Below are positions 25,658 through 33,489 of a stretch of DNA of 51,977 nucleotides, one piece after another (positions within the stretch are counted from its first letter, which is position 1; the number at the start of each line of letters is the position of its first letter). The stretch is from CAJXZP01 sp049606935 (GTDB lineage: Bacteria > Bacteroidota > Bacteroidia > Flavobacteriales_G > Salibacteraceae). The translations under genes and the position numbers were made by a program. The stretch covers positions 1 through 51,977 of the forward strand of contig JBMYWA010000007.1 in assembly GCA_049606935.1 (NCBI GenBank), in the 5' to 3' direction. A model generated the notes under the pieces. That model was not told where the DNA came from, made no database searches, and saw nothing but the letters and a program-made list of their open reading frames with translations.

Positions 25658-25750
25658 GTTATTAACATTTCCAAGGGTTTTAAGGTGGTTTTTTGTTGAA
25701 AACCACCTTCGTTTCAACAAAATCCTGTTGAAAAGTGCGAGTTATTAACA
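25658..25750. repeat. Two GTTATTAACA repeats upstream of the second DUF6089 gene
   Basis: GTTATTAACA occurs at 25658-25667 and 25741-25750. Its core GTTA-T-TAAC is a near-perfect palindrome. The second copy sits just upstream of the -7 element at 25773, near the -33 position. It could be an operator pair; no regulator is assigned. Confidence 0.3.
25682..25733 (+). promoter_or_regulatory. Two tandem hairpins with alternative pairing
   Basis: Hairpin 1 pairs 25682-25692 (AAGGTGGTTTT) with 25699-25709 (11 bp, loop 6). Hairpin 2 pairs 25712-25719 (TTTCAACA) with 25726-25733 (8 bp, loop 6). TGTTGAAAA occurs twice (25694-25702 and 25726-25734), so the 5' arm of hairpin 2 can instead pair with the loop and 3' arm of hairpin 1. 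No long T-run follows. They may be a terminator for the first DUF6089 gene or an attenuator-like switch. Confidence 0.45.
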
Positions 25751-25772
25751 ATTTAACAGTTTTCTTTCACAT

Positions 25773-25780
25773 TAGATTTG
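25773..25780 (+). promoter_or_regulatory. -7 promoter element of the second DUF6089 gene (TAGATTTG)
   Basis: It matches TAnnTTTG with its G 18 nt before ATG 25798. This suggests copy 2 is controlled separately from copy 1. Confidence 0.55.
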
Positions 25781-25797
25781 CTTGAAAATAGTGTGAT

Positions 25798-26700
25798 ATG
25801 AAACAAGTTTTTACCCTTTCAACAATTTTAGGAATATTTTTAGCAATATCTTTTTCAGATGCGCAAGCGCAAAGGTGGAATAGGTATAAAAAGGAAATTG
25901 GATTTTCTGTTGGTGCCGCCAATTTAATGAGTGACCTTGGAGGTGGTCCCAATGATGGATCTAGATTTGGAGATTTCCAAATCCAAAACTCAAGATTAGC
26001 TATCGGTGGTTTCTTTAAGTATCGATTTCATAATCGTTTTGCTGGAAAAGTAAATCTTATTTATGCTCAACTGTACGCAGATGATAAAACCACCGATAAC
26101 GATGGTAGACGTGGGAGAAATCTTGATGTGAAAACTGGTTTATTTGAGTTTTCGGGGCAATTGGAGTATTATTTCCTTAGAGAAAGAATAGGAACCTCTT
26201 ACAAGCTTAAAGGGGTTAGAGGATATGGATCTTCTAATATTTCCATGTATTTATTTGCTGGAATCGGTGCTTCATATTTTAATCCGCAAGGAACAAATGA
26301 ATCTGGAGAATGGGTGAATTTAGCCCCTCTAAATACAGAAGGCCAGGGCTTAAGTGGTGCGCCAAAAGATTACTCTCAAATGACCATGGTATTTCCTTTA
26401 GGACTAGGGATTAAGTACAATATCACAAAGGAAATTGGAATACAATTTGAAGGTGGTGTGAGGTTTACTACATCAGACTATTTGGATGATGCAAGTACCA
26501 ACTATTATGATGGAGCAGCCTTAGAAGCAGCATACGGTACCGAGTCAAAAGAAATGGCTGATAAAAGATACAATACCAGTGGCCGTCATAGTGAGGGAGG
26601 TATTCGTGGTAAGGATGAAAAAAAGGATGCTTATTTGTTCGGGATGTTGAGCCTTACTTATAGATTAAAATCAAAAGCAAGATCAAGAATTAGATTGTAA
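25798..26700 (+). CDS. DUF6089-family outer-membrane beta-barrel protein, copy 2
   Basis: The function is unknown. It has 300 residues, the same length as copy 1 upstream. The signal peptide is MKQVFTLSTILGIFLAIS to DAQAQ, then RWNRYKKEIGFSVGAANLMS. It is collinear and mostly identical or conservatively changed relative to copy 1. Differences concentrate at the short stretches likely to be loops (GGGPNDGS for GGGSGVGS; NDGRRGRN for NLGRRRRN), which suggests divergence of exposed or periplasmic loops. It has its own promoter-like element and an unusual 218-bp upstream region with hairpins and repeats. Confidence 0.76.
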   Translation: MKQVFTLSTILGIFLAISFSDAQAQRWNRYKKEIGFSVGAANLMSDLGGGPNDGSRFGDFQIQNSRLAIGGFFKYRFHNRFAGKVNLIYAQLYADDKTTDNDGRRGRNLDVKTGLFEFSGQLEYYFLRERIGTSYKLKGVRGYGSSNISMYLFAGIGASYFNPQGTNESGEWVNLAPLNTEGQGLSGAPKDYSQMTMVFPLGLGIKYNITKEIGIQFEGGVRFTTSDYLDDASTNYYDGAALEAAYGTESKEMADKRYNTSGRHSEGGIRGKDEKKDAYLFGMLSLTYRLKSKARSRIRL

Positions 26701-26735
26701 AACAATTTATATGTCTTAATTTCGTTGTTCAGAAT

Positions 26736-27551
26736 ATGAACAAGTTATTATTACTCGTTTTCGTTACAATATTTATAAACCCGGCCTCTTCACAAAAATA
26801 TGGAGAGGTCGGGTTGTTTGTTGGTAGCTCTTTGTTTAGAGGAGATGTTTACTCTAGTTTTTCAAATGATTCAAAACTAGCCATAGGGTTAAACTACCGC
26901 CAAAATTTTAATTCTAGATGGGCGCTAAATTTTTTGGTTAGGAACGCCAGACTTACTGGAGATGACAGAAACTCCTCATCGGAGTTTGAATCTCAACGAA
27001 ACTTAAGTTTTCAATCTAATATTTGGGAAGTAGGTTCGGTTATCGAGTTTAATTTCTTAGATTTTCAACCACATTCCCCGCAAAGTTTTTTTCAAGTTGC
27101 TGATGTTTTTACCCCCTATCTATTTATAGGGCTCTCTATAGTACGGTTTAACCCTAAAGCGTATTTATCTGGTAACCTTTATGAGCTGCATCCATTGCAA
27201 ACAGAAGACTTTGAATATTCCAGAGTGGCTCTGGTATTACCCATTGGCTTTGGATTTAAATTTAGATTATCGGATAGGATGTTATTAGGTATTAGCGGGG
27301 AATTAAGAATTTCCTCGTCCGACTATATAGATGATGTAAGTACAAGGTATCCTTCCAACCCAGATGATTTATCCAAAACCACTAGAGATTTGTCAAATAG
27401 AACTTTAGAAGCCCAAGGTTCAAACGGTACAAGTTGGGGTACTCAGCGAGGAAACGACTATAATAATGATTGGTTTTCCTATATTGGATTTACACTCTCG
27501 TATAATTTGGTTAAGAACCCTAGTACATGTCACTTTAATCAAAGCAAATAG
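26736..27551 (+). CDS. DUF6089-like outer-membrane protein, divergent copy 3
   Basis: The function is unknown. In 271 residues, the signal peptide (LLLLVFVTIFINPASSQ) is followed by KYGEVGLFVGSSLFRGDVYS. It aligns with copies 1 and 2 in outline (LFIGLSIVRFNPKAYLSG, LHPLQTEDFEYSRVALVLPIG, RISSSDYIDDVST) but is shorter and much more changed, and its C-terminus ends differently (NPSTCHFNQSK). It lies 35 bp after copy 2 and 42 bp before uppS. It is probably an older duplicate with its own role. Confidence 0.7.
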   Translation: MNKLLLLVFVTIFINPASSQKYGEVGLFVGSSLFRGDVYSSFSNDSKLAIGLNYRQNFNSRWALNFLVRNARLTGDDRNSSSEFESQRNLSFQSNIWEVGSVIEFNFLDFQPHSPQSFFQVADVFTPYLFIGLSIVRFNPKAYLSGNLYELHPLQTEDFEYSRVALVLPIGFGFKFRLSDRMLLGISGELRISSSDYIDDVSTRYPSNPDDLSKTTRDLSNRTLEAQGSNGTSWGTQRGNDYNNDWFSYIGFTLSYNLVKNPSTCHFNQSK

Positions 27552-27552
27552 A

Positions 27553-27560
27553 TATATTTG
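27553..27560 (+). promoter_or_regulatory. -7 promoter element of uppS-bamA-ompH (TATATTTG)
   Basis: It matches TAnnTTTG right after the upstream stop codon, with its G 34 nt before the uppS ATG. Confidence 0.45.
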
Positions 27561-27593
27561 CCGACTTAATTTTCCTACATTTTATTGTAGTAT

Positions 27594-28331
27594 ATGTCAG
27601 ATTTAAAGCAGTTGTTACATTCAAATATTCCAGAACATATTGCCGTCATTATGGATGGGAATGGGAGATGGGCCAAAGAAAAGGGGAAAGCCCGAATTTT
27701 TGGTCATAAAAATGCTTTAACAGCAGTTCGAGAAACAATAGAAAGCTCTGCCGAAATTGGCGTTAAATATTTAACATTATATGCTTTCTCATCAGAAAAT
27801 TGGAATAGACCTAGGTTAGAAGTTGCCGCTTTAATGGAATTACTTGTTTCAACCATAAAAAAGGAATTAAAATCTTTAAACAAGAATAATATTCGATTAA
27901 AAGCAATTGGAGATATATCTGCGCTACCCAAAAAGGGGCAAGCAGAGTTAGCAGCTGCAATTGAAAGTACTAAAAGTAATTCAAGAATGACTCTAGTTTT
28001 AGCCTTAAGCTATGGTTCTAGATCTGAAATAATTGAAGCTACAAAGAAAATTGCGATTGATGTTAAAAATGGTGAAATATTGGAGTCAGATATTGACGAG
28101 GAAGTATTCGAAAGATATCTTGCCACCAATTCCATACCTGATCCAGATTTATTAATACGAACAAGTGGAGAGACTAGAATTAGTAATTTTTTGCTTTGGC
28201 AAATTGCTTACTCTGAACTATTATTCGTAGATAAATTTTGGCCAGATTTTAGAAAGGAAGATTTAATTGAAGCAGTTTCAGTTTATCAAAAAAGAGAGCG
28301 AAGATTTGGAAAGACTAGTGAACAAATTTAG
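27594..28331 (+). CDS. uppS: Isoprenyl transferase (undecaprenyl diphosphate synthase)
   Basis: The protein makes the C55 lipid carrier used for peptidoglycan and surface polysaccharides. In 245 residues, the cis-prenyltransferase signature HIAVIMDGNGRWAKEKG is near residues 14-30 (catalytic Asp in MDGN), then YAFSSENWNRP, and RTSGETRISNFLLWQ (pyrophosphate binding) near 195-210. The start ATG 27594 gives the expected N-terminus. The last 14 bases overlap bamA if that starts at GTG 28318, so lipid-carrier synthesis and outer-membrane assembly are translationally linked. Confidence 0.96.
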   Translation: MSDLKQLLHSNIPEHIAVIMDGNGRWAKEKGKARIFGHKNALTAVRETIESSAEIGVKYLTLYAFSSENWNRPRLEVAALMELLVSTIKKELKSLNKNNIRLKAIGDISALPKKGQAELAAAIESTKSNSRMTLVLALSYGSRSEIIEATKKIAIDVKNGEILESDIDEEVFERYLATNSIPDPDLLIRTSGETRISNFLLWQIAYSELLFVDKFWPDFRKEDLIEAVSVYQKRERRFGKTSEQI

Positions 28332-30960
28332 GATTGCGGCCATAGGAGCCCTTGTTATCCTCTCTCCAATTTTGTTAAATGCACAAATAACAAATGGAAA
28401 CAGCAGTAACTTTGAGGTGGATTATTCCAATCCAAAGAAATACGTTCTTGGCGGAATAGTTATTACAGGCACAAAGGTTTTAGACCCAAACGCGTTAGTG
28501 TTGCTAACAGGCTTAACAGTTGGCTCGGAAATTAATGTGCCCGGAGATAATCTTTCGGGGTCAATAAAAAAGCTTTGGAAACAAGGACTCTTTTCAGATA
28601 TCCAAATATATGTTCAAAGGGTAGTGGGCAATAAAATTTATTTGGAATTTAAGATTACAGAACAACCCAGGTTATCAAGATTTAAACTTAAAGGTGTATC
28701 TAAAGGAGAAGCAGATGATATTCGTGAGGAAATAAATCTATACAGAGAAAGGATAGTTACCAATAATTTGGTTGTTTCTACTAAAGCAAAAATCCGTAGG
28801 TTTTACGTAGACAAAGGGTATTATCATGCAAAGGTGGATATCATTCAAAAAAATGACACCCTGTTCCCTAATCATCAAATGATGATTATTGAAGTTCAAA
28901 AGAACAAGAAAGTTAAAATAGAGGATATTGTTTTTCACGGAAATGAAGAGTTCTCGGATATAAAACTAGAACGAACATTTAAAGAAACTAAAGAGAAAAG
29001 TCGTATTCGCCCCCTTGAAGACTTTGACGTTTTGCTTGTAAATCTTCTTAAATCTATTTGGCACCAACGTTCAGATTCTATAATGCCAATTTTGACCTCT
29101 CATTTTACCGAAAAGGTTAAACCTCGTATATTTAAAAAATCTAAATTTATTAACTCTCAGTTCAAAAGCGATAAAGCTTTGCTTATTAGCAAGTATAAAC
29201 AATCAGGGTTTAGAGATGCAAAAGTGGTTACAGACACCTTAACCTCTATGGGCGATGAAGATCTTCAGATTGATGTGTACATTGATGAAGGTAACCAATA
29301 TTTCTTTAGGGATATTAAATGGATTGGTAATGAAAAATATTCAACCGAAACTTTAAGTGAAATTTTAGACATTAAGAAAGGCGATATTTATAATACAGCT
29401 GTATTGGATCAAAGACTTTTTATGAATCCATCTGGTTTAGATATTAGTTCTCAATACATGGATGACGGTTACTTATTTTTTCAAGTTACTCCTTCTGAGA
29501 TTAGTGTGGTAGACGATTCTATTGACATTGAAATTAAAATCTACGAAGGTAATCAAGCTAGAGTCAATAAAATTGTAATTACCGGTAATACAAAAACTAG
29601 TGAGCACGTAATTCGTAGAGAGATTAGAACCAAACCAGGCGATTTGTTTAGTCGCTCAGATATTATGAGAACGCAAAGAGAGCTTTCCATTTTAGGATTC
29701 TTGGACCCAGAAAAAATGAATGTTATTCCAAAACCTAACCCTGTAGACGGAACAGTTGATATTGAGTATGTAGTTGGCGAAAAACCATCTGATCAAATTG
29801 AACTTTCTGGTGGCTATGGTGGATTTTCTTTAATAGGAACATTGGGATTGACGTTTAACAATTTCTCTACAAAAAACTTATTTAACAAAAAGGCATGGAC
29901 TCCACTTCCTTCTGGCGATGGACAAAGGTTGAGTCTAAGAGGTCAGACAAGTGGGCCTATTTATAATTCAATAAACTTTTCATTTACGGAACCATGGCTA
30001 GGGGGAAAGAAACCTACTTCGTTTACATTTTCTACCTACTACACGCATCAAGGTCGAGGTTCTAAAACGGCAATTGATAGTGAATCAGGAGCCATTGTAG
30101 ATAACCCGAATTACATGTCAATGGGAACGTTTGGTGTTACGGTAGGTTTGGGTAAAAGGTTGAAATGGCCTGATGACCATTTTCAATATTATCAATCTAT
30201 TAATTATCAATACTATGATGTAAATAATTGGCCTGCTTTTCAAGGATTTTCCAAAGGATATGCCAACAATATTTTTTATGAAGGTGTCTTAACTAGGAGT
30301 TCGTTAGATGATATTAACTTTCCTAAGTCAGGTTCCAGAATTAGCCTGTCTGGTCAATTAACTCCGCCATATTCTTGGTTTAATGATAAGGACTATTCAG
30401 AATTAAGTACAGAGGAAGCCTTTAAATTTGTAGAGTATAATAAGTGGAAGTTTACTGCGGCCTGGTATAATAATTTCATTGATAAATTCGTTGTCTATGC
30501 AAAAGTTGGATTTGGAGGGTTGTTTACCTATACTCCTGAGGTTGGAATAGCTCCTTTTGAAAGATTTTATTTAGGAGGTTCTGGTTTGTCTGGATTTCAG
30601 CTAGATGCCCGAGAGGTTATTGCATTACGTGGTTATGATGATTTATCGTTATCTCCATCCACCGGAGCGCCAATGGTTACAAAATATACCGCAGAAATTA
30701 GGTATCCATTTTCTACCAATCCTAGCGCAATGGTATATGGTTTAGCTTTTGCAGAAATGGGAAATACGTTTCAAGATTTACAGTCTTTTAATCCATTTAA
30801 CAACTATAGATCGGCTGGTTTTGGGGTAAAAGTATTCTTACCCATGTTTGGTTTACTAGGGTTAGATTGGGGTTACAGATTGGATGATGTGCCTGGAAGA
30901 TCAGGAATGCAAAAATCACAAGTGCATTTTTCTATTGGAGCCAACCTAGGAGAATTGTAA
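28318..30960 (+). CDS. bamA: Outer-membrane protein assembly factor BamA
   Basis: This is the central insertase of the outer-membrane assembly machine. With GTG 28318 as start (880 residues) it opens with a clean signal peptide (NKFRIAAIGALVILSPILLNAQ region). The reading frame extends to TTG 28267, but those residues have no signal features. POTRA domains follow from about residue 40 to 430 (VLGGIVITGTKVLDPNALVLLTG, KIEDIVFHGNEEFSDIKL, RVNKIVITGNTKTSEHVIRRE). The 16-strand barrel region then carries the loop-6 motif ALRGYDD near 780. The C-terminus reads VHFSIGANLGEL. It overlaps uppS and is followed by two OmpH/Skp chaperones. Confidence 0.95.
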   Translation: MNKFRIAAIGALVILSPILLNAQITNGNSSNFEVDYSNPKKYVLGGIVITGTKVLDPNALVLLTGLTVGSEINVPGDNLSGSIKKLWKQGLFSDIQIYVQRVVGNKIYLEFKITEQPRLSRFKLKGVSKGEADDIREEINLYRERIVTNNLVVSTKAKIRRFYVDKGYYHAKVDIIQKNDTLFPNHQMMIIEVQKNKKVKIEDIVFHGNEEFSDIKLERTFKETKEKSRIRPLEDFDVLLVNLLKSIWHQRSDSIMPILTSHFTEKVKPRIFKKSKFINSQFKSDKALLISKYKQSGFRDAKVVTDTLTSMGDEDLQIDVYIDEGNQYFFRDIKWIGNEKYSTETLSEILDIKKGDIYNTAVLDQRLFMNPSGLDISSQYMDDGYLFFQVTPSEISVVDDSIDIEIKIYEGNQARVNKIVITGNTKTSEHVIRREIRTKPGDLFSRSDIMRTQRELSILGFLDPEKMNVIPKPNPVDGTVDIEYVVGEKPSDQIELSGGYGGFSLIGTLGLTFNNFSTKNLFNKKAWTPLPSGDGQRLSLRGQTSGPIYNSINFSFTEPWLGGKKPTSFTFSTYYTHQGRGSKTAIDSESGAIVDNPNYMSMGTFGVTVGLGKRLKWPDDHFQYYQSINYQYYDVNNWPAFQGFSKGYANNIFYEGVLTRSSLDDINFPKSGSRISLSGQLTPPYSWFNDKDYSELSTEEAFKFVEYNKWKFTAAWYNNFIDKFVVYAKVGFGGLFTYTPEVGIAPFERFYLGGSGLSGFQLDAREVIALRGYDDLSLSPSTGAPMVTKYTAEIRYPFSTNPSAMVYGLAFAEMGNTFQDLQSFNPFNNYRSAGFGVKVFLPMFGLLGLDWGYRLDDVPGRSGMQKSQVHFSIGANLGEL

Positions 30961-30972
30961 AACCTTATTTAT

Positions 30973-31494
30973 ATGTTAAAAAATATATTGTTTGTTATTT
31001 TATTGATTGCGGCACCTTCTTTGTTTGCTCAGAGATATGCTTATGTAGATTCCAAGTATATTCTAGAAAACATGGATGAGTATAAGGATGCTCAGACTGA
31101 ACTGGATGCCATGAGTAAAAAATGGCAAGAAACTGTTGAAGCAAAAATGACTGAACTGGCTCGATTACGAAGAGCTTTTGATGCAGAGAAAATATTACTA
31201 ACAAAAGATTTGCAAACGCAAAGAGAGTCAGAACTAAAAGCCAAAGAAAAGGAAATTAGAGATTATCAAAGAGAGAAATTTGGAGTAAACGGAGAGCTTT
31301 TTAAAAAACGACAAGAGTTAATTCAACCATTGCAGGATGATATCTTTAATGCAATAAAGGAATTAGCAAAAGAAAGGAGTTACGCTTTAGTGTTTGATAA
31401 AGGAATAAATTCAAATATTTTGTTTTCAGATCCTAAGTATGATAAAAGCGATGTGATACTCAAAAAATTAGGATATTCGGCTAGCGATAAATAA
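30973..31494 (+). CDS. OmpH/Skp-family periplasmic chaperone, copy 1
   Basis: The predicted protein holds unfolded outer-membrane proteins on the way to BamA. In 173 residues, the signal peptide (ILFVILLIAAPSLFAQ) is followed by RYAYVDSKYILENMDEYKDA, a long charged coiled-coil arm (about 40-115) and the C-terminal ELAKERSYALVFDKG to IL segment that is standard in this family. It lies 12 bp after bamA. The second copy differs in sequence, so they may form homo- or hetero-trimers. Confidence 0.92.
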   Translation: MLKNILFVILLIAAPSLFAQRYAYVDSKYILENMDEYKDAQTELDAMSKKWQETVEAKMTELARLRRAFDAEKILLTKDLQTQRESELKAKEKEIRDYQREKFGVNGELFKKRQELIQPLQDDIFNAIKELAKERSYALVFDKGINSNILFSDPKYDKSDVILKKLGYSASDK

Positions 31495-31547
31495 TATTGC
31501 AGCCTTTTGTAAAATGACAATAATTAATAGAAGATAAAACTAAAACA

Positions 31548-32054
31548 ATGAAGAAATTTTTATTAGCAATAGCAATCGTTTTGGGTGTTTCAATGACCTC
31601 TGTGGCTCAATCACCAAAAATCGGACATATTAATTCTCAAGAATTAATGCAGTTGATGCCTGAAGCGGCAACAATACGTACAGAACTGGAAAAAGAAGCG
31701 GCCTCTTTAGAAACTCAAATGACGGCTATGCAAACAGAATATCAAAATTTAGTTAGAGATTATCAAGCTAACGAAGCTGCATGGTCTGATTTAATTAGAG
31801 ATTCAAAAGTAAAAGAGATCAATGATTTAGAGGGAAGATTGCAAACATTCCAGCAAAATGCGCAACAAAGCTTAACAGCTAAAGAACAAGCTTTAATTGA
31901 GCCAGTGATTAAAAAGGCGCAAGATGCTATTGATGCTGTTGCAAAAGCGAATGGTTATACCTATGTATTTGATACAAGCGTAGGAGCTGTTTTAGTCTAC
32001 CCTGAAGGTGACAATATGTTAGCCTTGGTTAAGAAACATCTCGGAATTTTATAA
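31548..32054 (+). CDS. OmpH/Skp-family periplasmic chaperone, copy 2
   Basis: In 168 residues, the signal peptide (FLLAIAIVLGVSMTSVAQ) is followed by KIGHINSQELMQLMPEAATI, a helical arm (about 40-110, with many Gln/Glu), and AIDAVAKANGYTYVFDTSVG near the end. It is a paralogue of copy 1, 53 bp upstream; paired OmpH genes after bamA are common in flavobacteria. A strong terminator follows 5 bp after the stop. Confidence 0.92.
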   Translation: MKKFLLAIAIVLGVSMTSVAQSPKIGHINSQELMQLMPEAATIRTELEKEAASLETQMTAMQTEYQNLVRDYQANEAAWSDLIRDSKVKEINDLEGRLQTFQQNAQQSLTAKEQALIEPVIKKAQDAIDAVAKANGYTYVFDTSVGAVLVYPEGDNMLALVKKHLGIL

Positions 32055-32059
32055 ATTTG
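32052..32059 (+). promoter_or_regulatory. Possible -7 promoter element of murI (TAAATTTG)
   Basis: It matches TAnnTTTG. It overlaps the stop codon of ompH copy 2 and abuts the terminator stem, so the predicted transcription start falls inside that stem. Its G is 37 nt before TTG 32096. Confidence 0.4.
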
Positions 32060-32087
32060 AAAGCATCCTTCGGGATGCTTTTTTTTT
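32060..32087 (+). terminator. Rho-independent terminator after bamA-ompH-ompH
   Basis: A perfect 9-bp stem (AAAGCATCC 32060-32068, loop TTCG, GGATGCTTT 32073-32081) with a stable UUCG-type tetraloop is followed by a T-run to 32087. Confidence 0.9.
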
Positions 32088-32095
32088 GACTTGTT

Positions 32096-32887
32096 TTGAG
32101 TATAGGTTTTTTTGATAGCGGTGTTGGGGGGTTAACAATCTGGAGAGAGGTTGTTCGAGTTTTACCATGTGAGTCTACCATTTATATTGCAGATAGTTTA
32201 AATGCTCCGTATGGAGAGAAATCTACCGAGGAAGTTATTCAATTAAGCATTTCCAATACAAAGAAACTTATTGACCTAGGTGCTAAAGTTATTGTGGTAG
32301 CTTGCAATACGGCAACAACTCAAGCTATTTCCACGTTAAGGAGAGAGTTTAATATTCCTTTTGTGGGTATTGAACCCGCCATAAAACCTGCCGCAAATAG
32401 CTCACTTACCAAGATGGTAGGAGTCTTGGCTACTCATGGAACTATAGAAAGTGAGCACTTTAATAAGGCTAAAGAAACATACTCAGACGGTGTTCAAATT
32501 ATTACTCAAGTTGGTGAAGGGTTGGTAAGACTTATTGAAGAGGGGAAGCTAGATTCAATAGAAATGGACGAACTTCTTAAAAAGCATATTAATGAATTAG
32601 TGCAATTTCCAATAGATCGTTTAGTATTGGGTTGTACGCATTATCCGCTTTTAAAACCTCAGATAAAGCGATTAATTAACGAAAATATTCATATAATCGA
32701 CTCTGGTATTCCTGTTGCTACTCAAGTAAAAAGAGTCTTTGAGAATCTAAAGCTTAATGAGTGTTCAGACTCAAAACATTCCATAATTTCAAGTGGAGAA
32801 AAATCTGTAATAAAAAAGATTTGTGCTAAGGAACTAGATGTAGGAGAATTAGATATTCATTATTCCTCTTTGTACCAATCTGAGTAA
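32096..32887 (+). CDS. murI: Glutamate racemase
   Basis: The protein supplies D-glutamate for peptidoglycan. In 263 residues, it has FFDSGVGGLT at the N-terminus (catalytic Asp), VACNTATTQA with the first catalytic Cys near 73, and VLGCTHYPLL with the second near 181. The start is TTG 32096: an in-frame stop (TGA 32087-32089) lies just upstream, and no ATG precedes the conserved GFFDSG. The TTG lies 8 bp after the terminator T-run. The 3' end overlaps the convergent gene at 32860 by 28 bp. Confidence 0.94.
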   Translation: MSIGFFDSGVGGLTIWREVVRVLPCESTIYIADSLNAPYGEKSTEEVIQLSISNTKKLIDLGAKVIVVACNTATTQAISTLRREFNIPFVGIEPAIKPAANSSLTKMVGVLATHGTIESEHFNKAKETYSDGVQIITQVGEGLVRLIEEGKLDSIEMDELLKKHINELVQFPIDRLVLGCTHYPLLKPQIKRLINENIHIIDSGIPVATQVKRVFENLKLNECSDSKHSIISSGEKSVIKKICAKELDVGELDIHYSSLYQSE

Positions 32888-33378
32888 AAAAGATAATTGT
32901 TAGCAATTCTTTCAATTTCTCCTTGTAATAATTCGTTACTTAAATCTTTCACTTTTTTTGCAGGAATTCCCGCCCAAACAGCACCAGATTCAATATGTGT
33001 TCCTTGCAAAACCACGGAACCAGCGGCTATTATTACATTGCTTTCAATAATTACACCGTCCATTACAATGGCTCCCATGCCAACCAAGACATTTTCTTTT
33101 ATTTCGCAGCCATGAACCAACGTATTGTGACCAATAGAAACATTATTGCCAATTTTAGTTGGGTGCTTTTCAAACGTACAATGAACCACGGCACCATCCT
33201 GTATATTTACTTTGTTTCCTATGGAAATTGAATTTACATCTCCTCGTATAACGGCATTGAACCAAATACTGCAATCATCACCAGTTGTTACATCGCCAAT
33301 TATTGTTGCGTTTTCAGATAAGTAATTGTTGTTACCAAATTTTGGAGTGTTTCCCCTAACCGTTTTTATTAGTGCCAT
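32860..33378 (-). CDS. Gamma-carbonic-anhydrase-like hexapeptide protein
   Basis: In 172 residues from ATG 33378, a left-handed beta-helix of hexapeptide repeats is visible (ISIGNKVNIQDGAVVHC, KIGNNVSIGHNTLVHG, IIAAGSVVLQGTHIESG). Two likely metal-binding His are present in VVHCT and SIGHNTLVHG. The family includes PaaY/YrdA-type proteins; activity is uncertain. A longer frame from 33408 is rejected because a minus-strand TAnnTTTG promoter lies inside it (33396-33403) with the usual 18-nt spacing to 33378. Confidence 0.88.
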   Translation of the reverse strand: MALIKTVRGNTPKFGNNNYLSENATIIGDVTTGDDCSIWFNAVIRGDVNSISIGNKVNIQDGAVVHCTFEKHPTKIGNNVSIGHNTLVHGCEIKENVLVGMGAIVMDGVIIESNVIIAAGSVVLQGTHIESGAVWAGIPAKKVKDLSNELLQGEIERIANNYLFYSDWYKEE

Positions 33379-33395
33379 CTTGATAGTTTGATGCA

Positions 33396-33403
33396 CAAAT
33401 ATA
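33396..33403 (-). promoter_or_regulatory. -7 promoter element of the gamma-carbonic-anhydrase-like gene (TATATTTG)
   Basis: On the minus strand it matches TAnnTTTG, with its G 18 nt before ATG 33378. It decides the start of this gene. Confidence 0.55.
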
Positions 33404-33464
33404 TTCAATGGTTAAATTTATACTAGGTTAAGTTTTTTTAATCTGATTTAGAGTGGGAATAATG

Positions 33465-33472
33465 TAAATTTG
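33465..33472 (+). promoter_or_regulatory. -7 promoter element of the NifU-like gene (TAAATTTG)
   Basis: It matches TAnnTTTG with its G 18 nt before ATG 33490. Confidence 0.55.
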
Positions 33473-33489
33473 CGGCTCAATTTTTAATT

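Noticed and set aside
28267..28317. bamA starting at TTG 28267.
   Set aside because: The added residues are polar and charged, and lie before a complete signal peptide that begins at GTG 28318.
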